Shown here: positions 29,647-38,931 of the stretch, piece after piece
Numbering within the stretch: the first letter of the stretch is position 1
Layout of the letters: each line of letters starts with the position of its first letter
Source: UBA7985 sp038141425
Lineage (GTDB): Bacteria > Pseudomonadota > Alphaproteobacteria > UBA7985
NCBI GenBank assembly: GCA_038141425.1
Contig: JAYQIC010000011.1
Coordinates: 372,001-436,000, forward strand
Reading direction: 5' to 3'
DNA: 64,000 nucleotides
Translations under genes and position numbers: made by a program
The notes under the pieces: generated by a model
Database searches by the model: none
Told to the model about the DNA's origin: nothing
The model's input: the letters and a program-made list of their open reading frames with translations, nothing else

Positions 29647-30522
29647 ATGGCTAGCATTCCCTTCGATAAGCTTGGCGGCAAGCTCTGGTACAACGGCGAA
29701 ATGGTCGACTGGGATGAAGGGCGGCTGCACATCCTCTCTCACGGGCTGCACTATGGCTCCTGCGTGTTCGAGGGCGAGCGCGCTTATGGCGGCAAGATTT
29801 TCAAGCACCAGGAACATACAGACCGGCTGTTCAAGTCGGCGGAAATCCTTGGCATGGAGATCGCCTATTCCAACAAGGAACTCTATGACGCGGCCTATAC
29901 CTCACTCGAGGCGCAGGGCTTCACCGATGCCTATGTCCGTCCGGTCGCCTGGCGCGGGTCGGAGATGATGGCGATCTCTGCCCAGCAGACCAAGACCCAC
30001 GTCGCGGTCATCTGTTGGGACATGGGCTCCTACTTCGACCCCGAAGCCCGTATGGCCGGGATCAAGCTGCAGTGGGCCAAATACAAGCGGCCCTCGCCCG
30101 AGTGCGCGCCGGTCCACGCCAAGGCGGCGGGGCTGTACATGATCTGTACCGTCTCCAAGCACGAGGCCGAGGCGCAGGGTTTCAACGACGCGATCATGCT
30201 CGACTGGCGCGGCTATGTCGCCGAATGCACGGGCGCCAACATTTTCTTCGTCAAGGATGGTGTGCTGCACACGCCGACCCCGGATTGCTTCCTCGATGGC
30301 ATCACCCGGCAGACGGTGATCGAGCGCGCCAAAGTCAACGGCATCGACGTGATCGAACGCCACATTTTGCCCGAAGAACTGGCTGAGATGCAGGAAGTGT
30401 TCATCGTTGGTACGGCCGCGGAAGTCACCCCGATCAACCAGATCGGCGACATCCACTATCAGGTCGGTGAAGTGACCCGCGATCTGCTGACCGACTACCA
30501 CAATCACGTTCGCGGCCACTGA
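29647..30522 (+). CDS. ilvE: branched-chain amino acid aminotransferase
   Basis: A 291-residue class IV aminotransferase making Leu, Ile and Val from their keto acids. It has SHGLHYGSCVFEGERAYGG, the PLP lysine in VHAKAAGLYM, AECTGANIFFVKDG and FIVGTAAEVTPINQIG. A TTGACT at about 29571 could be the -35 of its promoter. A partial stem (GCTCCCG/CGGGAGC) after the gene may help termination. Confidence 0.95.
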   Translation: MASIPFDKLGGKLWYNGEMVDWDEGRLHILSHGLHYGSCVFEGERAYGGKIFKHQEHTDRLFKSAEILGMEIAYSNKELYDAAYTSLEAQGFTDAYVRPVAWRGSEMMAISAQQTKTHVAVICWDMGSYFDPEARMAGIKLQWAKYKRPSPECAPVHAKAAGLYMICTVSKHEAEAQGFNDAIMLDWRGYVAECTGANIFFVKDGVLHTPTPDCFLDGITRQTVIERAKVNGIDVIERHILPEELAEMQEVFIVGTAAEVTPINQIGDIHYQVGEVTRDLLTDYHNHVRGH

Positions 30523-30600
30523 CCGCCTCAATCACCGACGTTTGAGACCGGCTCCCGGAACCTTGTGTCTTGTGGGCGGGCGTTACGGGAGCGCGACCGC

Positions 30601-31200
30601 TCAATCATCCTGCGTGGCTGAGGCCCCATTGCGGAGCTCGCGCGCGTAGAGTGTTGCGCTAGCAAGGCTGACTAAGGCCGCCAGCCAGAACAGGGCGATG
30701 GTCAATCCTCCCGGCATGACATCGGCGCCCCGCGCCGTCAGTGCAGCCTCGGCCAGTCCAGCGGCAAAGGCCATGCACTGCAGCACGGTCTTGGCCTTAC
30801 CCAGACCGGCAACAGGCAGGCGACGGCCCCGGCTCACGGCCAGTACGCGCAGACAACCGACGGCGAGGTCCCGCCCGCGCATGAGCAGGACTGCCGCCGC
30901 CAGCGCCAGATCCGGCACCAGCACCACCAGCCCCAACCCCGTGCACAGCATCAGCAGCTTGTCTGCCACCGGGTCGAGCACGGCCCCTGCTGTGCTCTCA
31001 GCCGACAAGCGCCGCGCCAGCACGCCGTCGGCCAGGTCGGTGAGGCAGGCGAGCAGAAACATCCCCAGCGCCACCGGCAGCCACAGCGCCGGCGCCCAGC
31101 CTCCCAGCGCAACCAGCAGCAGCAGCGCCCCGATCAACGGGGCGGTCAGCAGACGCAAAAGCGTCAGGGCGTTGGGGACGTACTGCATCGCTGGGGTCAT
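30601..31200 (-). CDS. pgsA: CDP-diacylglycerol--glycerol-3-phosphate 3-phosphatidyltransferase
   Basis: A 199-residue membrane enzyme of phosphatidylglycerol synthesis. The CDP-alcohol phosphotransferase motif is complete: DLADGVLARR, then GAVLDPVADK. About five membrane helices are visible, starting LLTAPLIGALLLL. The start ATG 31200 overlaps the uvrC stop as ATGA; ATG 31188 is an alternative. A uvrC-pgsA operon is common in proteobacteria. Confidence 0.93.
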   Translation of the reverse strand: MTPAMQYVPNALTLLRLLTAPLIGALLLLVALGGWAPALWLPVALGMFLLACLTDLADGVLARRLSAESTAGAVLDPVADKLLMLCTGLGLVVLVPDLALAAAVLLMRGRDLAVGCLRVLAVSRGRRLPVAGLGKAKTVLQCMAFAAGLAEAALTARGADVMPGGLTIALFWLAALVSLASATLYARELRNGASATQDD

Positions 31201-33215
31201 TCCTGATGAAAGTGGTCGTAGATTTTCTGCGCCACCGCCTCGGAAATGCCCTCGACGGTCAGGAGGTCGGCGACGCTGGCGCGGGACACCGAGCGGGCGG
31301 AACCGAAATGCAGCAGCAGTGCTTTCTTGCGGCGCGGTCCGATGCCGGGCACGTCGTCCAGCGGGTTCTTCCTGATCGCCTCCGATCGCTTGGCGCGGTG
31401 GGTGCCGATGGCAAAGCGGTGGACTTCGTCGCGCAGGCGCTGCAGGTAGAACAGCACCGGATCTCGCTCCGGCATCTGGAAAGCATGCTGGTCGGGCAGG
31501 AAGAACTGCTCGCGCCCGGCGTTGCGGTCGGGGCCTTTGGCGATGGCGACCAGCGGCACATCGTCGATGCCCAACTCGGTCAGGGTTGCGCGCACGGCCG
31601 AGAGCTGGCCCTTGCCGCCGTCGATCAGCACAAGGTCGGGCCATTGCCCCTGATCGCGGTCCGGGTCTTCCTTCAGCGCCCGGGAAAAGCGGCGGTTGAA
31701 GACCTCGCGCATCATCGCGTAGTCGTCGCCCGGGGCGCCGTCGCGGCGGATGTTGAACTTGCGGTAGCTGTTCTTCTGGAAGCCTTCGGGTCCGGCGACC
31801 ACCATGGCACCGACGGCGTTAGCACCCTGGATATGGGAGTTGTCGTAGACCTCGATGCGCTCAGGAGCTGCGGGCAGGCCGAAGGCCTCAGCGACCCCGT
31901 CGAGCAGCTTGCGCTGGGTCGAGGATTCAGCCTGCCGCCGCTCCAGCGCTTCGCGGGCGTTGCGGACTGCGTTGGCCACCACGTCCCGCTTGGGGCCGCG
32001 TTGGGGGCGGCTGAGCCGGATCTTGCGCTCCGCCTTGTGGCTCAGGGCCTCGGCGAGCAGGTCGGCCTCATCGGGGTCGTGGCTGACGAGGATCTGTCGG
32101 GGCACCGGCTTGTCGGCGTAGAACTGGCCGATGAAGCTGCCCAGCACGTCGGCGACGGTTTGCTTGCGGTCGTGGCGGGGGAAATAGGCGCGGTTACCGT
32201 AGTTCCGCCCGGCGCGATAGAAGAACACTTGCACGCAGATCTGGCCGCTGCCGTCGAAGGCGGCGATGACGTCGGCGTCGTCGATTTCGCCCTGCATGTT
32301 GACGTCCTGATGCGCCTGAACCGCACTCAGTGCCCGCAGTCGGTCGCGGAGCTTGGCGGCGCGCTCGAACTGCAGGTTTTCTGCCGCGTCCTGCATGCTG
32401 GCGGCCAGTTCCTCCTGCACCGCGCGGCTCTCCCCGAACAGGAAGGCCTTGGCCTCGCGCACCAGTTCGTCGTAGCCGGCCTTGTCGATCTTGCCCACGC
32501 AGGGCGCCGAGCAGCGCTTGATCTGGTAGAGCAGGCAGGGGCGGTCGCGGTTCTCGAACACGCTGTCCGAGCAGGAGCGCAGCAGGAACGCCTTTTCCAG
32601 CGCGGTGACGGTGCGGTTGACCGACTTTGCGCTGGCAAAGGGGCCGAAGTAGTCGCCCTTCCGCTTGTGCGCCCCGCGGTGTTTGGTGATCCGGGCGAAG
32701 TCATGCTCGCCGGTGAGCATGATGTAGGGGAAGGATTTGTCGTCGCGCAGCAGCACGTTGTAGCGCGGCTGGAACCGCTTGATCAGGTTGGACTCCAGCA
32801 GCAGGGCTTCGACCTCGCTGTTGGTGACCACGATCTCCAGCGCCTTGGTCTCCGCCACCATCCGGCGCAGCCGATTGGGCAGTCGCTCGAGCTGGGTGTA
32901 GTTGGTGACCCGTCGCCGAAGGTTGCGGGCCTTGCCGACGTAGATCGGGTCGCCCCGGCGGTCTAGCATGCGGTAGACCCCGGGGGAGGCGCTCAGGGTG
33001 CGGACGCCGTCACGGAGCACCCCAAGACCGTGGTGCAGGTCGCTGCCGTCGAGGTCGGGGCTGGTCGGCTGGGCGCCGGGCAGGGCGGCGGTCTGTCCCT
33101 GGTAGTCGGCTTCATCTTCGCGCAGCGACACCGCTGCAGTTTCGTCCGCGGGCATCGCGGCGCGCTTGCCGCCTGCGCTGCTGTCGGATTCCTGATGGGT
33201 TTTGCCGCGTCGCAT
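31197..33215 (-). CDS. uvrC: excinuclease ABC subunit C
   Basis: A 672-residue nuclease that makes both incisions in nucleotide excision repair. It has a GIY-YIG domain (ASPGVYRMLDRRGDPIYVGKA), a Cys motif (RPCLLYQIKRCSAPCVG), a UVR helix (LQFERAAKLRDRL), the RNase H-like domain (RIEVYDNSHIQG, DLVLIDGGKGQL) and C-terminal helix-hairpin-helix repeats (DVPGIGPRRKKALL). About 65 extra N-terminal residues are low complexity. uvrB is 3 kb away on the other strand. Confidence 0.96.
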   Translation of the reverse strand: MRRGKTHQESDSSAGGKRAAMPADETAAVSLREDEADYQGQTAALPGAQPTSPDLDGSDLHHGLGVLRDGVRTLSASPGVYRMLDRRGDPIYVGKARNLRRRVTNYTQLERLPNRLRRMVAETKALEIVVTNSEVEALLLESNLIKRFQPRYNVLLRDDKSFPYIMLTGEHDFARITKHRGAHKRKGDYFGPFASAKSVNRTVTALEKAFLLRSCSDSVFENRDRPCLLYQIKRCSAPCVGKIDKAGYDELVREAKAFLFGESRAVQEELAASMQDAAENLQFERAAKLRDRLRALSAVQAHQDVNMQGEIDDADVIAAFDGSGQICVQVFFYRAGRNYGNRAYFPRHDRKQTVADVLGSFIGQFYADKPVPRQILVSHDPDEADLLAEALSHKAERKIRLSRPQRGPKRDVVANAVRNAREALERRQAESSTQRKLLDGVAEAFGLPAAPERIEVYDNSHIQGANAVGAMVVAGPEGFQKNSYRKFNIRRDGAPGDDYAMMREVFNRRFSRALKEDPDRDQGQWPDLVLIDGGKGQLSAVRATLTELGIDDVPLVAIAKGPDRNAGREQFFLPDQHAFQMPERDPVLFYLQRLRDEVHRFAIGTHRAKRSEAIRKNPLDDVPGIGPRRKKALLLHFGSARSVSRASVADLLTVEGISEAVAQKIYDHFHQE

Positions 33216-33568
33216 AAGGCCTGTGGTATCGTGTTTCGATCCAGATTGTAAGGGTGGCCGAAGCGGCCAGCCCGACTTGTGGATAAGTCTGTCAATAAAT
33301 CCAAGGACCCGGATTGTTTTAACCTGATTTCAACCGCTTGGCGCCGGTTGCCAGAAAAACTGATACTTTGGATCTTCCGGTGTAAGCCTCTGAAAACACG
33401 ATAGATTTGAACCGCAATGAACCAATCGCCTGCTAATCACCGACAAGGCGGATGGGACTCGTGAGTCGCACAATAGGTGACGTCAGGTTGTAGACAACCA
33501 TGCCCACTACCGACTTTCCACCCTCGGTTTCTGCAAGGCTAAGGAATTCAGTGCCTTAGATCGCGGCC
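33216..33568. other. AT-richer gap with a perfect DnaA-box sequence
   Basis: Lies between the folB 3' end and the uvrC start, so it should hold the uvrC promoter. TACAAT reads on the minus strand at 33250-33245, a plausible -10. TTATCCACA, the DnaA-box consensus, reads on the minus strand at 33286-33278, with TTGACA beside it (33295-33290). A 12-bp palindrome GACTCGTGAGTC lies at about 33455-33466. I see no coding sequence or clear terminator. Confidence 0.45.
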
Positions 33569-33934
33569 TTAAACGTCGCGACTCAGGGTCACCGTCACGG
33601 ACGCGCTCTCCGCGTCCTCGAATACATCCAGCTTCTCACCTTTCACCCGCAGGCTAACCATGCGGCTGTCGCTGAACACCCGCGCCGCCAGCTCGTCAAC
33701 GAGGGTCTCGAGCAGGTTGAAGTGTCCCTCGAGCACCATGGCGCGCGCGGTGTTGACGAACACCTCGTAGCTCAGAACGTTGGAGAAATCGTCCGACAGG
33801 CTTTCGGGCAGGGTAACCTCGGCATCGAACGACAGGCGCACCCGCTGGGGCGCCTCGTGCTCGTGGGGATAGATGCCGATGCAGGCGCTGACGACCAGGT
33901 TTTCGACGGCGATGCTGCGCTGTTTCCGAATCAT
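33569..33934 (-). CDS. folB: dihydroneopterin aldolase
   Basis: A 121-residue folate-pathway enzyme converting dihydroneopterin to 6-hydroxymethyl-dihydropterin. It has VSACIGIYPHEHEAPQRV at the substrate site, the catalytic-region Tyr in NVLSYEVFVNTARAMV and NLLETLVDELAARVF. It follows the SDR gene by 9 bases, so the two are co-transcribed. Confidence 0.92.
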   Translation of the reverse strand: MIRKQRSIAVENLVVSACIGIYPHEHEAPQRVRLSFDAEVTLPESLSDDFSNVLSYEVFVNTARAMVLEGHFNLLETLVDELAARVFSDSRMVSLRVKGEKLDVFEDAESASVTVTLSRDV

Positions 33935-33943
33935 GGCAGGAGA

Positions 33944-34714
33944 TCACTCGATCGGTGCATGGCGGTCTGGCGCAGGTGCGGCCCAATTTAGGTGCTGACC
34001 GCCATCCAGCGCGATCATTTGGCCGGTCATGGACGGCGCCTTCACCATCAGATCGACGGCGGCGCAGATATCCGCCAGCGGCGTGGCGATCTGCAGCGGG
34101 GTCTCGAGCACCTGCTCGTCGAAGTTGGCCTGGGTCTGACGGGGTGAGGGCAGGGTCGGCCCGGGGCCGATGCCGTTGACCCGGATTTTCCGGGCCGCCA
34201 GCCCCAGCGCCATCTGCCGTGTCAGGCCCCAGAGCGCGTACTTGGAGACGGTATAGGACAGAAAGTGCTCGGTCAGGTTCCAGACCCGCTGGTCGATCAG
34301 GTTGATGATGCAGCCACCTTCGGCCGGGCATTGCGCGGCCATGGCCTGGCTGAGCACCACTGGCGCGCGCAGGTTGGGTTCGATGTGGGCGTCCCAGCTG
34401 TCGCGGTCGTTGGTCTCGATGCTGTCGTAGCTGAAGGCCGAGGCGTTGTTGATCAGCAGGCTTAGGGGCTGGTTCAGTGCGGCGGCGGCAGCGTCGACCA
34501 GTGGTCGGACCTCGGCTTCGACGGCCAGATCGGCCTGCACCAGTGCGGCACGCCCTCCGGCCTGCCGGATGCGGTCGGCGGTGGCTTCGGCGCCCTCGCG
34601 GCTGCCGCGGTAGTGCAGGGCCACCGCCCAGCCCTGGGCGCCGAGGTGTTCGGCCATGGCGGCGCCGATCCGCTGCGAGGCGCCGGTGATAAGGGCTGCT
34701 TTAGAATGCGACAT
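33944..34714 (-). CDS. short-chain dehydrogenase, pteridine reductase/FolM-like
   Basis: A 256-residue SDR. The cofactor motif is TGASQRIGAA, whose arginine is typical of pteridine reductases using NADPH. The catalytic YTVSK follows SFLSYT-type sequence, and NGIGPGPTLPS comes after it. Together with the folB neighbour this suggests dihydrofolate/dihydropterin reductase activity (FolM-like). I chose ATG 34714 (MSHSKAALITG). It overlaps the exchanger gene by 14 bases. Confidence 0.82.
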   Translation of the reverse strand: MSHSKAALITGASQRIGAAMAEHLGAQGWAVALHYRGSREGAEATADRIRQAGGRAALVQADLAVEAEVRPLVDAAAAALNQPLSLLINNASAFSYDSIETNDRDSWDAHIEPNLRAPVVLSQAMAAQCPAEGGCIINLIDQRVWNLTEHFLSYTVSKYALWGLTRQMALGLAARKIRVNGIGPGPTLPSPRQTQANFDEQVLETPLQIATPLADICAAVDLMVKAPSMTGQMIALDGGQHLNWAAPAPDRHAPIE

Positions 34715-35664
34715 CGAGGAACTCCAGTCCGCCGGAGAGGCTGTGCACGATATAGACGACGAACAGGGCAAGGAACGCCAGCCCCAGTCCGCGCCCGATT
34801 TTCTGTCTGGCGAGCAACAGGGCGATGAACATCCCTGAGGTCAGTCCGAACAGGATCAGGCTCCACGGCACCAGATCCGGGGGACGTCCAGCGGCGAAAT
34901 CACCGCCACTAGTCCGAGCACCAGCAGGATATTGGTGAGGTTGGAACCGATGATGTTGCCGATGACCACGTCGCCATGCCCATGGCGGGCGGCGGCGAGC
35001 GAAGCGAACAGCTCGGGCAGGCTGGTGCCGATCGCGACGATGGTGGCACCGATCACCGCTTCGGGCAGGCCGACCTGCTCCGCTAGGTCGACGGCACCGA
35101 TGATGAAGATCTGCCCACCGACGATCAGCGCCGTCAGTCCCCCGATCAGCGCGACCGACGACAGGCCCCAATTCCAACCGGGGTTGGTGGCCTCCTCGAC
35201 TGCCTGCGTCTCCTGTCCGATGAAGACGGCGATGGTCTGCACCAGAATGGTCCCGAGCATGAGCAGGCCGGCCCAGCGGGGGAGGACCTCCAGCCCGAAG
35301 GACAGGAGCAGCACGAACAGTGTTGCGAGGATCAGGAAAATACTGGATCGGGAAATGGTAGCTGCGCGCGGAAAACAGCGGTAACACCAGCGCCGCCGTC
35401 CCGCCGATAAGCAGCACGTTGGTGATGTTGGAGCCGATGACGTTGCCGACGGCGACATCTGGCACACCGTTGACGGCCGCGCCGACGGTCACCACGACCT
35501 CGGGCGCGCTGGTACCCCAGGCGACAACGGTCAGGCCGATGATAAAGGGCGACAGGCCGATCAGGTGCGAGACGGAGACCGCCCCCCGGATCAGGAACTC
35601 GGCCCCGAAGCTCAGGCCCACCGAGGCCCATGATTAGGAAGACAAAGGCGATGATCAGATCCAC
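34701..35664 (-). CDS. calcium/sodium (CaCA family) antiporter (three frame shifts)
   Basis: A membrane exchanger of about 320 residues with the two alpha repeats of the family: GLTVVAWGTSAPEVVV with GNVIGSNITNVLL, and TIVAIGTSLPELFASL with GNIIGSNLTNILLVLG. Three shifts break it: an extra base at 35617-35619, an extra base at 35350-35352 and a missing base at 34879-34883 (all C/G runs). Joined across them, it reads from MDLIIAFVFLIMGLGGLSFGAE without loss to LEFLDVAF. The start is GTG 35664. The ion specificity is inferred from the family. Confidence 0.85.
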
Positions 35665-35827
35665 AGTGCGCCTGTCCTTCTTTGAACCCGGTGGTGGCCG
35701 GCACGACCGTGGAGCGGGTGGCATTGCTTTGCCCTAGACCTTGGGCGCTAGAGCCCGGGTTCAAGGGAGGAGACTGCTATAACGCACATGCGGTTGTGGT
35801 TGTGCAAATTTTTCTGGGGCGTTGATG

Positions 35828-36303
35828 GTTGCGCCGACCTTGTCTCGACCGCTTCGCGGTCATCGCCAAGGCGCCGCGCATTTTCCTTTTGTGGCGCGCT
35901 CGGGCCTTGGCCGCTTCGCGGCCTTCGGCCCTCCCACGCGCATTTTCAGTGAACATACGAATAGACGTCAGGCCGCGTGCAGCGCGGCCTGTCCGTTTGA
36001 CTGCGCGGGGAGATTTGTAAGCCGCGAAGCGGCGTCAAATCGAGCCCGCAGCCTCTTTCACATTGCGCTCAAAACGCTTCGCTATGAGGGCGTTGGAGTG
36101 CTCCGTGCTACCTTCTGTTTACGCTCAACACGGCTGCGCCTTTGAGCGTGTAGGAGATCTTTGGAGGAACGACACTCAAGGCGAAGCGTGTTGAGTGTCA
36201 ACGGAAGCAACACTCAAAGCCCAGCGTGTTGAGTGTCAGTGCAACAAAGTTGCGCCGACTTGGCCCCGACCGCGCTTCGCGCGGCGGGACCAAGCGTCGC
36301 GCA
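35828..36303. repeat. composite dispersed repeat, copy B
   Basis: It occupies the 748-base gap 35665-36412 between the exchanger and uvrB. Module I lies inverted at 35891-36048, with one 50-bp-type end (GATTTG...CAAATC hairpin) at about 36010-36050. A variant module II lies at 35828-35882 and a module II copy, inverted relative to copy A, at 36250-36303. Between them are two hairpin units of the form CACTCAA(N)nTTGAGTG (36172-36200 and 36210-36237). I see no coding sequence. The last 100 bases before uvrB must hold its promoter, but none is clear. Confidence 0.8.
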
Positions 36304-36412
36304 ATCTTGACCCCACCATCACCAAGCCGTCTTGCACCCATCGCCCGACGGCGTACATCATGGGCAGCGCCCCGTCCGTATCCGCTCACTCCCTCGCCTG
36401 CCAAGGATCTGC

Positions 36413-38713
36413 ATGACCGGCCTTATCGACCCCGAAACCCTCGTCCAAGCCGCCGCCGCCGCCGGCGCGGCCGCTGCCGACGCGGACGCCGATGACGACG
36501 CTGCAATTCGACTGCACCCGGTCGATGGCACGCCGCTGGATGAAAGCCCGGCGCTGGAGATCGTCTCCGACTTCGAGCCTGCCGGCGACCAGCCCCAGGC
36601 CATCGATGATCTGCTTGAGGGCCTGGGCAGCGGCGACCGCGACAACGTCCTGCTCGGCGTTACCGGTTCGGGCAAGACCTTCACCATGGCGCACGTCATC
36701 CAGTCGCTGCAGCGCCCGACGCTGATCATGGCGCACAACAAGACCCTCGCCGCCCAGCTCTACGGGGAAATGAAGGAATTCTTCCCCAACAACGCGGTCG
36801 AATATTTCGTCTCCTACTACGACTACTACCAGCCCGAGGCCTATGTCCCCCGCTCGGACACCTACATCGACAAGGAAGCCACCATCAACGAGCAGATCGA
36901 CCGCATGCGCCACTCGGCGACCCGGGCCCTGTTCGAGCGCCGCGACGTCATCATCGTCGCCTCGGTGTCCTGTATCTATGGTATGGGCGCGCCGGAGACC
37001 TACGCCGCCATGACCCTGCTGCTCGAGGTTGGCGCCGAGATCCCGCAGAAGGAGATGCTGCGCCGCTTCGTCGAGCTGCAGTACCGGCGCAACGATGTCG
37101 GCTTCCAGCGTGGCACCTTCCGCGTCCGCGGGGACTCCATCGAGATCTTCCCGGCCCACCTCGAAGACCGCGCCTGGCGCCTGTCGCTCTTCGGCGACGA
37201 AATCGAGGGCATCTGGGAAATCGACCCGCTGACCGGGGAGAAGACCGCCGAGCTGGAGAAGGCCCGCCTCTACGCCAACTCCCACCACGTGACGCCCAAG
37301 CCCACGATCATGCAGGCGCTCAAGCACATCAAGAACGACCTCGGCCTGCGGCTCGAGGAGCTGGAGACCGAGGGCAAGCTGCTCGAGGCCCAGCGCCTGC
37401 AGCAGCGCTGCACCTTCGATCTGGAGATGATGGAGGCAACCGGCGTCTGCGCCGGGATCGAGAACTACAGCCGCTATCTGACCGGACGCGCACCCGGTGA
37501 GCCGCCCCCGACCCTGTTCGAATACCTGCCCGAAGACGCCCTGCTCATCGTCGACGAAAGCCACGTGTCGGTCCCCCAGATCGGCGCCATGTTCAAGGGC
37601 GACCGCGCGCGCAAGGTCACGCTCAGCGACTACGGCTTCCGCCTGCCCTCGTGCCAGGACAACCGCCCGCTCAAATTCGAAGAGTGGGACGCCATGCGCC
37701 CGCAAACGGTCTACGTCTCCGCCACGCCCAACACCTGGGAGCTGGAGCGCACGGGCGGTGTGTTCGCCGAGCAGGTCATCCGCCCGACCGGGCTGCTCGA
37801 CCCGCCGTGCCTGATCCGCCCGACCGACAACCAGGTCGACGACCTGATCGCTGAATGTCAGGACACCGTCGCCGCCGGTTATCGCGTGCTGGTCACCACC
37901 CTGACCAAGCGCATGGCCGAAGACCTGACCGACTACCTCAACGAAGCCGGGCTCAAGGTCCGCTACATCCACGCCGACGTCGATACGCTCGAGCGGATCG
38001 AGATCATCCGCGATCTGCGCTTGGGGGGCTACGACGTGCTGGGCGGGATCAACCTGCTGCGCGAGGGCCTCGATATCCCCGAGTGCGCCCTGGTGGCGAT
38101 CCTCGACGCGGATAAGGAAGGCTACCTGCGATCAACCACGTCGCTGATCCAGACCATCGGCCGCGCGGCCCGCAACGCCGACGGTCGCGTGATCCTCTAC
38201 GCCGACACGATCACCAAGAGCATGCAGGCCGCCCTCGATGAAACCGAGCGCCGCCGCATCAAGCAGCTCGCCTACAACGAAGAGCACGGCATCACCCCCG
38301 CGTCGATCAAGAAGCGCATCGGCGAAATCATTGACTCGGTCTACGAAAAGGACCGGGTCACCATCGGCACCGGTGACCAGGATCTGATCACCACCGGAGG
38401 CAAGGACCTGCGCGAGGTCATGGCCGATCTGGAAACGCGTATGAAGGACGCCGCGGCCAACCTCGAATTCGAGGAAGCCGCACGCCTGCGCGACGAACTC
38501 AAGCGACTGGAAGCGGCGGATCTGGGGCTGGGTGGGGCGGTATCGAACCGCGCTGCTGAAGCCGAACGCGCGCCCCGGGCCGAAGGCAAGACCGCGGGCC
38601 GCAACCGGGCCCGCCGCGACGCCGAGAAGGACTTCAGCGCCACAAAATCCGCACCGCTCGACCCCCTGTCGAAGGTCGCGGGGCCACGCAAGTCACCGCG
38701 CCGCCGATCCTGA
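36413..38713 (+). CDS. uvrB: excinuclease ABC subunit B
   Basis: A 766-residue damage-verification helicase. It has Walker A (LGVTGSGKTFTMAHV), the beta-hairpin YYDYYQPEAYVPRSDTYI, DESHV, the helicase motif QTIGRAARN and a C-terminal UVR domain (LEFEEAARLRDELKRL) that binds UvrC. It has an unusual Ala/Asp-rich N-terminal extension (about 50 residues) and a basic C-terminal tail. ATG 36413 follows AAGGA. No LexA box is evident in the repeat-filled upstream gap. Confidence 0.96.
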   Translation: MTGLIDPETLVQAAAAAGAAAADADADDDAAIRLHPVDGTPLDESPALEIVSDFEPAGDQPQAIDDLLEGLGSGDRDNVLLGVTGSGKTFTMAHVIQSLQRPTLIMAHNKTLAAQLYGEMKEFFPNNAVEYFVSYYDYYQPEAYVPRSDTYIDKEATINEQIDRMRHSATRALFERRDVIIVASVSCIYGMGAPETYAAMTLLLEVGAEIPQKEMLRRFVELQYRRNDVGFQRGTFRVRGDSIEIFPAHLEDRAWRLSLFGDEIEGIWEIDPLTGEKTAELEKARLYANSHHVTPKPTIMQALKHIKNDLGLRLEELETEGKLLEAQRLQQRCTFDLEMMEATGVCAGIENYSRYLTGRAPGEPPPTLFEYLPEDALLIVDESHVSVPQIGAMFKGDRARKVTLSDYGFRLPSCQDNRPLKFEEWDAMRPQTVYVSATPNTWELERTGGVFAEQVIRPTGLLDPPCLIRPTDNQVDDLIAECQDTVAAGYRVLVTTLTKRMAEDLTDYLNEAGLKVRYIHADVDTLERIEIIRDLRLGGYDVLGGINLLREGLDIPECALVAILDADKEGYLRSTTSLIQTIGRAARNADGRVILYADTITKSMQAALDETERRRIKQLAYNEEHGITPASIKKRIGEIIDSVYEKDRVTIGTGDQDLITTGGKDLREVMADLETRMKDAAANLEFEEAARLRDELKRLEAADLGLGGAVSNRAAEAERAPRAEGKTAGRNRARRDAEKDFSATKSAPLDPLSKVAGPRKSPRRRS

Positions 38714-38931
38714 AACCGAATTGTGTTGCCCGGCCAGAGCGATCCGGCCTGAGCGATCCGGCCAGAACTATCAGGGTAGAGCCATCTGGCCAGAGCGATC
38801 CGGCCAGCGCCGCCCGAAGACAGCGTACGGGACAGGGCTGCCCGATCAGAGCAGTTCCGGCCAAAGCAGTTTCGGCCAAAGCAGCCCGATCAAAACAGAT
38901 CGGTCTGAGTAGATCAGTCAGAACCGTCCGA
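38714..38931. repeat. degenerate short repeats after uvrB
   Basis: This 218-base gap consists largely of variants of GCCAGAGCGATCCG (about 38730-38800) and of GATCAAAGCAGTTCCGGCC (about 38845-38950). The latter run into the 3' end of the EF-hand gene. No gene or clean terminator hairpin is seen. Confidence 0.6.

Noticed and set aside
31206..32966. 586-codon open frame antisense to uvrC
   Set aside because: Shadow of uvrC with no recognisable motifs.
33216..33568. Replication origin
   Set aside because: Only one DnaA box, no box cluster or AT-rich unwinding element, and no dnaA, parAB or hemE nearby.
36386..37972. 528-codon open frame antisense to uvrB
   Set aside because: Long antisense frames arise from GC-rich third positions; the sequence lacks domain features while uvrB on the other strand is unambiguous.
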